Positions 6,606 to 12,384 of a stretch of DNA of 12,384 nucleotides are shown in pieces (positions within the stretch are counted from its first letter, which is position 1; each line of letters opens with the position of its first letter). The notes under the pieces are model-generated. The model did not search any database. It saw nothing but the letters and a program-made list of their open reading frames with translations, and was not told the DNA's origin. The stretch comes from Elusimicrobia bacterium CG08_land_8_20_14_0_20_59_10. GTDB taxonomy: Bacteria > Elusimicrobiota > Elusimicrobia > Elusimicrobiales > UBA9959. The translations under genes were made by a program, and so were the position numbers. The stretch spans positions 1 through 12,384 of the forward strand of contig PEXO01000202.1 of NCBI GenBank assembly GCA_002779045.1, given 5' to 3'.

Positions 6606-6737
6606 GGCGGACGGCGCGGGGACCGGATAAGCAAAACCTTCCGAAAGCCGAGGCTTGCATAGCGCCGAGGCTTGAGGCAGAGCGAGGCCACGGTGTGGCC
6701 GAGCGCGTTTTGCGTTCCGGTCCCCGCGGCGGCCGCC
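6606..6737. repeat. 132-bp imperfect palindrome with nested hairpins
   Basis: Arms 6606-6627 and 6716-6737 pair over 22 positions with only two mismatches, including a perfect 12-bp block (6616-6627 with 6716-6727). After a small internal loop the stem resumes with a perfect 7-bp GCAAAAC/GTTTTGC pairing (6631-6637 with 6707-6713). The apical part contains a 6-bp GGCCAC/GTGGCC hairpin (6686-6700), a small AAGC/GCTT hairpin (6645-6656) and an 11-bp direct repeat GCCGAGGCTTG (6647-6657 and 6664-6674). It lies between the divergent hypA and ICMT-family genes and fills most of that 236-bp gap; no protein gene is credible there. It could be a MITE or REP-like interspersed repeat or a structured RNA. 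Confidence 0.8.
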
Positions 6738-6786
6738 AAGGCCATGCAAAGCGCGAGGTTGTATCAGCGTAAATATATTTCGTAGT

Positions 6787-7224
6787 ATGACTGCGCGGAT
6801 GAAGAACAAATTCACGAATTATGCGACGCTGGGGCTGGCCGGGGTTCTGCTGCCCTGCCTGCTGTATTTCCTGCCCAGGTATTTTCCGCGCGACGCCTGG
6901 ACCTACGCCGGCATAGCCCTTATGGTCCCCGGCTTTCTCCTGCTGGCCGCCGCAAGGGTGCAGTTGGGCGCGTCCTTCACGGTAGCGGCGCGGACGCATA
7001 AGCTGGTGACCACGGGACTGTATTCCAGGCTGCGCCACCCGATCTATTTCTTCGGACAGTTCATAGTGATAGGCCTCGTGCTCTGCCTGCATACCCCCTG
7101 GCTGCTGGCCGTCTGGGCTTTAACCGTTATCGTCCAGCTATTGCGCATACGCAAAGAGGAGCGGGTGCTGCAGGAGAAGTTCGGAGAGGAATACCGCGCC
7201 TACAGGGCCCGGACCTGGTTCTGA
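6787..7224 (+). CDS. Isoprenylcysteine carboxylmethyltransferase (ICMT/PEMT) family membrane methyltransferase
   Basis: A 145-residue integral membrane protein with about four hydrophobic segments (roughly 13-30, 38-57, 86-101 and 103-119). The family signature is clear: LVTTGLYSRLRHPIYFFGQF at 73-92, with the SAM-binding RHP at 83-85, and RKEERVLQEKFGEEYRAY (122-139) near the C-terminus, where the paired glutamates 124/125 are conserved. The family transfers methyl groups from S-adenosylmethionine to lipophilic acceptors (prenylcysteine in eukaryotes, phospholipid amines in some bacteria); the bacterial substrate here is unknown. Neither the first ATG nor the ATG at 6799 has a convincing Shine-Dalgarno. 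The gene ends 1 nt before the SGNH hydrolase gene, so the two are probably co-translated and may act on the same envelope substrate. Confidence 0.82.
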   Translation: MTARMKNKFTNYATLGLAGVLLPCLLYFLPRYFPRDAWTYAGIALMVPGFLLLAAARVQLGASFTVAARTHKLVTTGLYSRLRHPIYFFGQFIVIGLVLCLHTPWLLAVWALTVIVQLLRIRKEERVLQEKFGEEYRAYRARTWF

Positions 7225-7225
7225 T

Positions 7226-8242
7226 ATGAGCGAACACGAACCCGCCCCGGCATTAAGCGGCCGTCACCTGGCGGTGCTGATATTTTTCGAATGCGCCGGG
7301 GTCCTTGCGCTGACGGAGCTCTTTATTGCCTGGACCGGGGTGGACACCAGGCTGCTGGGGAGCCTTCTCTACTTCCAGGGCGCCGACGTGGAGGCGCACC
7401 GGGTTTCAGAAAGCGTCTCCCTGCATTATGAGCTGGCGCCCGGCACGCACGTGGTGTTCGGCGGCGGCAGGGGCGTGACCGTGAACGCGCTCGGGTTCCG
7501 CGGCCCGGAGCGCAGCGCCGCGAAACCGGCGGGAGTAAAGCGCATCATCTGCCTGGGCAGTTCCAACACCTATGGCGCGCTGGTGGGAGACGGCCTCACC
7601 TATCCGGCGCAGTTGGAGAAGCTGCTGAATTCAAAGGGCGGCGGGAAATACGAGGTCTGGAACGCCGGGGTATCCGCGTACGTGACACCCCAGAACCTGG
7701 AGCAGGCGCGGCGCTTCATCCGGGAATATTCCCCCGGCCTGCTGCTGTTCCAGTTCAACAACCGCGGCCGCCGGACTTTCCTGCTCGGGAAGCCTTTCAT
7801 GGAATTCTTCCGGGAAGACCCGGAACTGTATTACGAGAACCTGCGCTACTGCTGGCCGCGCGCCCTGGCTTTCCTGCGGCGCTGGCGGCTGGCGCGCACG
7901 GTGGTCTTCTACGCCAACCGCCTCAGCCTGAAGAAGAACGACCCCGCATACGACTGGAATAAATGCGGCGAGCTGGCGCCGGCCGGCATAGCGGCTTTCC
8001 GGAAATTTTACGTTGAGAATAAGTCCGGGGTAAAGATGGCTATCCTTGAGACCCCGGTGCCGGGCAACAGGCTGCTGGGCGCCTTCGACGACCTGGGCAT
8101 CCCGGTTATACGCCTGGCCCCGAAGCTCAAGCCGGGACACGACCCCGAATTCGACAAGATCCATCCCGCCGCCTACGTGTACGCCTGGTACGCCAAAGAA
8201 ATTGCCGCCGAACTCCGCCGCCTCGGGCTTCTGACAAAATAA
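7226..8242 (+). CDS. Membrane-anchored SGNH/GDSL-family hydrolase
   Basis: A 338-residue protein with one N-terminal hydrophobic segment (about 14-36), so the catalytic domain is probably tethered to the membrane facing the periplasm. SGNH blocks can be followed: block I ICLGSSNTYG (108-117) with S113 as presumed nucleophile, block II NAGVSAY with G148, block III LFQFNNRG with N178 or N179, and block V FDKIHP with D310 and H313. Block I reads GSSNTYG where the classic form is GDSxTxG, as in many bacterial envelope SGNH proteins. Family members remove or transfer acyl groups on polysaccharides, peptidoglycan or lipids; the substrate cannot be read from the sequence. It follows the ICMT-family gene by 1 nt. 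Its 3' end faces ybaB across a 25-bp gap with a short hairpin (about 8249-8261) lacking a T-run. Confidence 0.78.
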   Translation: MSEHEPAPALSGRHLAVLIFFECAGVLALTELFIAWTGVDTRLLGSLLYFQGADVEAHRVSESVSLHYELAPGTHVVFGGGRGVTVNALGFRGPERSAAKPAGVKRIICLGSSNTYGALVGDGLTYPAQLEKLLNSKGGGKYEVWNAGVSAYVTPQNLEQARRFIREYSPGLLLFQFNNRGRRTFLLGKPFMEFFREDPELYYENLRYCWPRALAFLRRWRLARTVVFYANRLSLKKNDPAYDWNKCGELAPAGIAAFRKFYVENKSGVKMAILETPVPGNRLLGAFDDLGIPVIRLAPKLKPGHDPEFDKIHPAAYVYAWYAKEIAAELRRLGLLTK

Positions 8243-8267
8243 AGACCGGCCGCCTGGGGCGGAAGGG

Positions 8268-8552
8268 TCAGCCCATTCCCGGCAGCCCGCTCAGGGCGCT
8301 CATCTTCTGCGCCGCGGTCTTCTGGGATTCGCGTACGGCGCGGTTCACGGTTTCGGTGAGGGAGGCTTCCAGCTTCGTCTTGTCAGCCGTGGAAAGTTCC
8401 ACTTTTATCGTTACCGCTTTTATCTCCTGCGAGCCGGTGATGCTGACCCTCACCAGGTTATCCTCGCTGTCGAGGATAATGGAATCCAATTCCTTTTTTA
8501 TCTCGTCCATTTTAGACTTCATTTCCATAAGCTGCTTCATTTTATCGAGCAT
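8268..8552 (-). CDS. ybaB: YbaB/EbfC-family nucleoid-associated protein
   Basis: A 94-residue DNA-binding protein of normal size for the family. It opens with a charged helix (MLDKMKQLMEMKSKMDEIKKEL), continues with the beta-rich ITGSQEIKAVTIKVEL segment, and ends SGLPGMG, the typical YbaB tail. Members form tweezers-shaped dimers that bind DNA in the nucleoid. It is usually next to dnaX/recR; here it is the last gene of the hydrogenase-protease-nhaC set, 7 nt after nhaC. An AGGAG site overlaps the nhaC stop codon and lies 3 nt before the ATG, so its translation follows that of nhaC. Confidence 0.9.
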   Translation of the reverse strand: MLDKMKQLMEMKSKMDEIKKELDSIILDSEDNLVRVSITGSQEIKAVTIKVELSTADKTKLEASLTETVNRAVRESQKTAAQKMSALSGLPGMG

Positions 8553-8559
8553 GGTCTCC

Positions 8560-10002
8560 TCACTTTACAGGTAGTTTTTTGATCTTTATCATGAAAGCCG
8601 CGAAGATAAGCGTCATGACCGGGCTCACATAATTGAACACGGCGTAAGGGAGGTAGGACAGCGTGCCCACGCCGAGAACGCCGGCCTGGTAGGCGCCGCA
8701 GGTGTTCCAGGGTATCAGCGCCGAAGTGACGGTGCCGGAGTCCTCCAGCGTGCGGCTCAGGTTCTCCGGGGCCAGGCCCTTGTCCCGGAAAGGCTCGGCG
8801 AACATCCTGCCGGGCACCACTATGGCCAGGTACTGGTCCGAGGCTGTAAGGTTGACGGCCAGGCAGCTGGCCACGGTGCTGGCAAAAAGGCCGAACACGG
8901 AATTGGCCGCCTTGAGCAGCGTGGAACTGATCTTGTGCAGGGCGCCTATCGCCTCCATTACCCCGCCAAAACACATAGCGCAGATGATAAGCCAGATGGT
9001 ATCGAGCATTCCTTTCATGCCCTTGGAAGAGAACAGGTCGTTAAGGGCGGGATCCGGGGTAGCTATGGAGGTTTTGACGGTCAGCGCGTTCATAACGCCC
9101 GTATACGCCGAAGTGAAATCCAGTTTCTCCACCCCGGCCAGTTTGGCCACCACCTGCGGCTGGAAGATAAGGGCGAAGGCTCCGCCCAGCAGCGTGCCTA
9201 TAACCAGCGCCACCAGCGGCTGCGTCTTGCGCACGATCATGAAGATCACGATGGCCGGCACCAGGAAGAGCCAGGGGGTAACGGTAAAGACCGATTCTAT
9301 GGCCGAAAAAACGCCGCCGACATTGGCGGCTCCGTGCGGGGTCACGGTAAACCCCATAATTATGAAGGCCAGCAGCGTTACTGTATAGCTGGGGATAGTG
9401 GTAATGGTCATGTAGCGGATATGGGTGAAGAGGTCGGTCCCGGCCATGGCGGGAGCCAGGTTGGTGGTATCCGACAGGGGCGAGAGCTTGTCTCCGAAAT
9501 AGGCGCCGGAGATCACCGCCCCGGCGGCCATGGCCTCGGGAACGCCTATAGCCTTGCCAATGCCTATAAGCGCAATGCCGACAGTAGCGGAAGTGGACCA
9601 GCTGCTGCCGGTAGCCAGCGAGACCACCGAACAGATAAGCAGCGTGGCGGGCAGGAAGATGAAGGGATTAAGTATCTTCAGCCCGTAATAGATCATGGAC
9701 GGGATGATGCCGCTAATAAGCCAGGCGCCGGACAGGGCGCCCACCATGAGCAGGATCAGTATAGCGCCGGTGGTAGTTTTCAGATTGGAGGAAACATGGT
9801 CCAGCATAACGCTGTACGGGACTTTGTTGCGAAAGCCTATCAGCGCGGCTATAACGCCGGCAAGCAGCAGTATGAACTGGTTGGAGCCGCCCACCGCATT
9901 GTCGCCGTAAACGCCGACATTATAAGCCAGCATGACCACCACGGCCAGGACCGGCACTAAAGCGGTGTACAGTTTTATTACGGCGGGTCTGGAAGAAGTC
10001 AT
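8560..10002 (-). CDS. nhaC: NhaC-family Na+/H+ antiporter
   Basis: A 480-residue polytopic inner-membrane protein, hydrophobic throughout, of the NhaC branch of the ion transporter superfamily, exchanging Na+ for H+. Two family motifs are clear: SLATGSSWSTSATVGIALIG (128-147) and GAYFGDKLSPLSDTTNLAPA (166-185), the latter carrying acidic residues D171 and D178 likely to take part in cation binding. Length is normal. The ATG overlaps the stop of the hydrogenase maturation protease (ATGA, 4 bp), and GAGG lies about 7 nt upstream, so it is translationally coupled to the hydrogenase operon. The family also includes malate/lactate-Na+ antiporters, so substrate is not fixed. The context suggests a link between H2 metabolism and sodium or proton balance, which is inference. 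Confidence 0.9.
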   Translation of the reverse strand: MTSSRPAVIKLYTALVPVLAVVVMLAYNVGVYGDNAVGGSNQFILLLAGVIAALIGFRNKVPYSVMLDHVSSNLKTTTGAILILLMVGALSGAWLISGIIPSMIYYGLKILNPFIFLPATLLICSVVSLATGSSWSTSATVGIALIGIGKAIGVPEAMAAGAVISGAYFGDKLSPLSDTTNLAPAMAGTDLFTHIRYMTITTIPSYTVTLLAFIIMGFTVTPHGAANVGGVFSAIESVFTVTPWLFLVPAIVIFMIVRKTQPLVALVIGTLLGGAFALIFQPQVVAKLAGVEKLDFTSAYTGVMNALTVKTSIATPDPALNDLFSSKGMKGMLDTIWLIICAMCFGGVMEAIGALHKISSTLLKAANSVFGLFASTVASCLAVNLTASDQYLAIVVPGRMFAEPFRDKGLAPENLSRTLEDSGTVTSALIPWNTCGAYQAGVLGVGTLSYLPYAVFNYVSPVMTLIFAAFMIKIKKLPVK

Positions 10003-10502
10003 TGTTCGCCTCGTTCTCCGGCCTGGTCAATCATATTAAAATATGCGGCCAGGTTTGAAGCGGTTTCTTCCACTTCAGGGGAAAGGCCCTCCTTATAATC
10101 CAGCGACTCGGCCTGGACCCCGACCACCACCAGCTCGGCGCCGGTGTCCTCCTTAACTATGGAGAAAGTGACGGACAGCGGGAAGCTGTGGGTGGAAATG
10201 ACCGTGGCCTGGTTTATATCCTCGAGGGGAATAACGCGCACCTCCCCCGCCCGGCCTTCGAAATGAGCGGCGTCGACGAGGATTATCTTCTCAGGCTTCC
10301 AGTCTATGGCGGTCTGCGCAATATTTTCCGGCGTGGTTCCCGCGTCGATAAGGCGCAGGCCGGGGCGGCTGAAATTCACACGGGCACAAACATAAGGGCC
10401 GACGCCATCGTCGGCCCTTAGTATGCTGCCCAGCGTTATCACCAACGTCCGGCCTTTGGGGGCCAGCGCCGCTTTTACCTCGTCAGTCCACGAACTTGAC
10501 AT
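9999..10502 (-). CDS. HycI-type [NiFe] hydrogenase maturation protease
   Basis: A 167-residue endopeptidase that trims the C-terminus of the hydrogenase large subunit after nickel insertion. Numbered from the ATG at 10502: TLVITLGSILRADDGVGP (19-36) is the family N-terminal signature with metal ligand D31 or D32, ILVDAAH (74-80) supplies D77, and ISTHSFPL (102-109) supplies H105, matching the Asp/Asp/His nickel-sensing ligands of HycI and HybD. The usual GN of the first motif is GS here. An upstream ATG at 10559 would add 19 poorly conserved residues and 77 bp of overlap with the large-subunit gene; the ATG at 10502 gives a length close to HycI (about 156) and a 20-bp overlap. It ends in a 4-bp overlap with nhaC. 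The substrate is presumably the adjacent large subunit. Confidence 0.9.
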   Translation of the reverse strand: MSSSWTDEVKAALAPKGRTLVITLGSILRADDGVGPYVCARVNFSRPGLRLIDAGTTPENIAQTAIDWKPEKIILVDAAHFEGRAGEVRVIPLEDINQATVISTHSFPLSVTFSIVKEDTGAELVVVGVQAESLDYKEGLSPEVEETASNLAAYFNMIDQAGERGEQ

Positions 10503-11814
10503 CAAGGTAATGCGCCGAGCAGGAGATGCACGGGTCATAGGCCCGCACCAGCATTTCAAGCTTCAGCCTTATGGCGTCCTTGGACTCGGTAATGATCTCG
10601 GGCAGGATCCTGGTGAAGTCATACTCGATGTTGTTGATATTCTGGTTGGTCGGTATGATGCAGTTGGCCTGCTTTATCATACCGTCCTTGTCCACGTCGT
10701 AGTTGTGATGCAGGATACCGCGCGGCGCCTCCACCGAGCCTACGCCGTTCCCGGCACGCACCGGCACAGCGCCCTTTTCGTTGACGCCGACGGTCAGCTG
10801 CTGGCCGTAGTCCACGCCGTTCTTCTTGAAGTCCTTCAATATCTCGAGCGCGCAGTGATAGCAATGCACTATCTCTATGACCTGCGCCACGGTATTCATG
10901 AACGGGTTGTGGCAGACCGGCTTCAGGCCCAGTTCCCTGGCTAGGGCCTTGGCCTTGGGATGCAGCTTGCCGGCATTGAGGTTGAAGCGGGCAAGAGCTC
11001 CTACAAATACGCTCTCACGGGACCATTTGGAGAACTTAGCCGATGAACGCGGGTCCACGAACTCGTTGGTGGACTGGCGGTACTCTTTCTTGTTTACACG
11101 CTTGCCGTCGGTGGAACCGATATCACCCATCAGCATAGGGTACTCGGCGTCGTCCGAGACCAGCGCCACGAACTCGGTCTCGCGGGTGAAGTCGGGGAAC
11201 TTCAGCGTCTTGGTCAGTGCGAGTATCCGGCCCAGGTCATCGGCCATGCCCTCAAGGACCTTTATCTGCGTGTCCAGGTCCTTCCTGGACGGCAGTTTGG
11301 TCCAGCCGCCCACGATAGCGGTTATCGGGTGCGTGTGGCGCCCTGCCAGGATGTCGCAGCAGTCGTTGACGGCCTTCTTCAGCCGCAGGATCTGGCGCAC
11401 GACCGTGTTATGGGAGGAGATGAGCGGAATGAAGGAGGGCACGCCCAGGAGGTCCGGCGCTACCAGCAGGTACGAGTGCAGGATGTGGCTGTCGAGGAAC
11501 TCGTAATGCAGCAGCAGCTTGCGCAGCGCAATGGTCTGCGCGGTGGGCTGCACGCCCAGCGCGTCTTCCGCCGCCTGTATGCTGGCCAGCGAATGACCGC
11601 AGGAGCAGATACCGCAGATGCGCGAGGTTATGTGCTGCGCTTCGAAGATGCTGCGGCCGCGCAGCATGCCCTCAAAGAGCCGCGGGGTCTCCACCACGTG
11701 GAATTCGCACTTCTCGATCTTGCTGTTCTTAACGTTGACGATTATGTTGCCATGGCCTTCAACGCGGGTTACGTACTCTACCTTTATGTCCAGATCTTTA
11801 TTTGCGGTTGCCAT
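10483..11814 (-). CDS. [NiFe] hydrogenase large (alpha) subunit, group 3-like
   Basis: The catalytic subunit holding the NiFe(CN)2CO centre. Counting from the ATG at 11814 (443 residues): the L1 motif RICGICSCGH spans 65-74 with C67/C70, and the L2 motif DPCISCSAH spans 427-435 with C429/C432. After H435 there is an 8-residue tail, YLDVKFVD, that a maturation protease would remove. VTRVEGHGN near the start, EAPRGIL (362-368) and the DPCISCSxH ending resemble cytosolic group 3b enzymes such as Pyrococcus HydA, and no signal is present. An alternative ATG at 11823 lies only 1 nt after the AAGGAG at 11825-11830; the ATG at 11814 has a 10-nt spacing, so I chose it. The gene overlaps the small-subunit gene upstream by 17 bp and the protease gene downstream by 20 bp. 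The subgroup is not proven. Confidence 0.93.
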   Translation of the reverse strand: MATANKDLDIKVEYVTRVEGHGNIIVNVKNSKIEKCEFHVVETPRLFEGMLRGRSIFEAQHITSRICGICSCGHSLASIQAAEDALGVQPTAQTIALRKLLLHYEFLDSHILHSYLLVAPDLLGVPSFIPLISSHNTVVRQILRLKKAVNDCCDILAGRHTHPITAIVGGWTKLPSRKDLDTQIKVLEGMADDLGRILALTKTLKFPDFTRETEFVALVSDDAEYPMLMGDIGSTDGKRVNKKEYRQSTNEFVDPRSSAKFSKWSRESVFVGALARFNLNAGKLHPKAKALARELGLKPVCHNPFMNTVAQVIEIVHCYHCALEILKDFKKNGVDYGQQLTVGVNEKGAVPVRAGNGVGSVEAPRGILHHNYDVDKDGMIKQANCIIPTNQNINNIEYDFTRILPEIITESKDAIRLKLEMLVRAYDPCISCSAHYLDVKFVD

Positions 11815-12384
11815 TGGCGTCATTCTCCTTGCACTTGTTGTACATGTCGAACTTGTTCTTCATCAGTTCGGGCTTCAGGTTGTACTTCTCGATGATGTCC
11901 TTGGCGGCGTTCTTGGCGGGGTTCTTGACCTCGCCGCGGCAGCCGCAGCAGATATTGCCGTTATTGACGCACCAGGAATTGCAGCCGGCCTTGGTCCAGG
12001 GGCCCAGGCAGACCAGGCCGCGCTCGTACATGCAGACGTTCTCGTTGAGCTTGCACTCGGCGCAGACCGGGCTGTCCGGCACGGTGTAGGGAAGCCCCCG
12101 GAGAGCGCATTTCAGCACCTCCACCAGCTCGGGCGCGTAGATTGGACAGCCGTTTATGGAATAATCCACCTTGACCACCTGGTGGACCGCCCTGGTGGGA
12201 GCGCTGTCGAAGAACTTATAGTCCTTGCCGTAAACGCTCTGGCGGATCTCGTCGAGCTCGAAGGAGTTCTTCATCCCGTTAACGCCGCCCGTACAGGCGC
12301 AGGCGCCGTAGGCTATGAGCACCTTGGCGCGGGCGCGGATCTTCTTGAGGCGTTCCCCGGAGTGGTGATCGCCTATCGAGCCCT
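11798..12384 (-). CDS. [NiFe] hydrogenase small (delta) subunit, partial at 5' end
   Basis: The last 194 residues are visible; the frame stays open to the window edge (GSIGDHHSGERLKKIRARAKVL...), so the true start lies outside, and the GTG at 12322 is not it. VLIAYGACACTGG and VDYSINGCPIYAPELVEVL belong to the 20-kDa Fe-S hydrogenase subunit fold. A Cys-rich part follows: VCAEC, NVC, VCLGP, AGCNSWC, NICCGC, matching the ligands of the extra [4Fe-4S] clusters in group 3b delta subunits (sulfhydrogenase HydD style), which pass electrons between NiFe centre and partner subunits. A charged tail of about 45 residues ends in NDANGNRK. It overlaps the large-subunit gene. In group 3b operons the diaphorase and ferredoxin-like subunits precede this gene, so they would be expected just beyond the right edge. 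Confidence 0.9.
   Translation of the reverse strand, partial: GSIGDHHSGERLKKIRARAKVLIAYGACACTGGVNGMKNSFELDEIRQSVYGKDYKFFDSAPTRAVHQVVKVDYSINGCPIYAPELVEVLKCALRGLPYTVPDSPVCAECKLNENVCMYERGLVCLGPWTKAGCNSWCVNNGNICCGCRGEVKNPAKNAAKDIIEKYNLKPELMKNKFDMYNKCKENDANGNRK
11825..11830 (-). promoter_or_regulatory. Shine-Dalgarno deciding the hydrogenase large-subunit start
   Basis: AAGGAG on the minus strand lies inside the last codons of the small-subunit gene. It is 1 nt from the ATG at 11823 but 10 nt from the ATG at 11814, so the inner ATG is the better start. Confidence 0.6.

Noticed and set aside
6606..6737. tRNA or other known clover-leaf RNA in the palindromic region
   Set aside because: The outer stem is far longer than a tRNA acceptor stem and no T-loop or anticodon-arm consensus is found.
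8243..8267. Intrinsic terminator between the convergent SGNH and ybaB genes
   Set aside because: A CCGCC/GGCGG hairpin exists at about 8249-8261 but no T-run follows on either strand.
8935..9960. 341-codon plus-strand open frame opposite nhaC
   Set aside because: His/Gly/Gln-rich translation typical of the antisense of a hydrophobic membrane protein; no motifs or ribosome site.
10503..10559. Upstream ATG start for the maturation protease
   Set aside because: It would add 19 residues with no family similarity and extend the overlap with the large-subunit gene to 77 bp; the ATG at 10502 fits the family length better.
1..12384. CRISPR array, insertion sequence, rRNA or tRNA genes, prophage or toxin-antitoxin genes
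   Set aside because: No regularly spaced repeats, transposase motifs, RNA gene signatures or phage genes were seen; nearly all sequence is explained by the listed genes.

Overview
The window is a compact, GC-rich stretch of a bacterial chromosome with ten complete protein genes, one partial gene at the right edge, a cobalamin riboswitch with its terminator, and a long palindromic intergenic element. The gene content (group 3 [NiFe] hydrogenase, nickel chaperones, corrinoid uptake, GH57 alpha-glucan enzyme, Na+/H+ antiporter) points to an anaerobic, Gram-negative, H2-metabolising bacterium. The solute-binding protein has a cleavable signal peptide without a lipobox, which fits an outer-membrane organism. 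An Elusimicrobiota-like host is my guess from gene style only; it is not demonstrated by the sequence.

Layout, left to right. (1) 18-60 is a bidirectional intrinsic terminator. (2) 74-2543, minus strand: a DUF4912 protein gene followed by an overlapping GH57 branching-enzyme gene, with an extended -10 promoter near 2658-2666. (3) 2711-6550, minus strand, read right to left: hypA, an Mrp/MinD-like ATPase that best fits the ATPase-type HypB of Thermococcales, a compact cobalamin riboswitch with a terminator touching the next start codon, a BtuF-like binding protein, and a single-chain fusion of BtuC-like permease and BtuD-like ATPase. (4) 6551-6786 is a divergent intergenic region dominated by a 132-bp imperfect palindrome. 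(5) 6787-8242, plus strand: an ICMT-family membrane methyltransferase and a membrane-anchored SGNH hydrolase, 1 nt apart. (6) 8268-12384, minus strand: hydrogenase small subunit (cut by the window edge), large subunit, HycI-type maturation protease, NhaC antiporter and YbaB, all overlapping or nearly touching.

How it fits together: the right-hand operon makes a cytosolic [NiFe] hydrogenase catalytic pair plus the endopeptidase that matures its large subunit, and the Na+/H+ antiporter is translationally coupled to that protease. The central operon supplies nickel insertion (HypA with its ATPase partner) and, under riboswitch control, corrinoid import. No wholly new system is proven here. The items most worth a second look are the archaeal-style HypA/ATPase pair in a bacterial context, the one-polypeptide BtuCD with a missing Q-loop glutamine, the terminator that abuts a start codon, the 132-bp palindrome, and the hydrogenase-protease-NhaC coupling.
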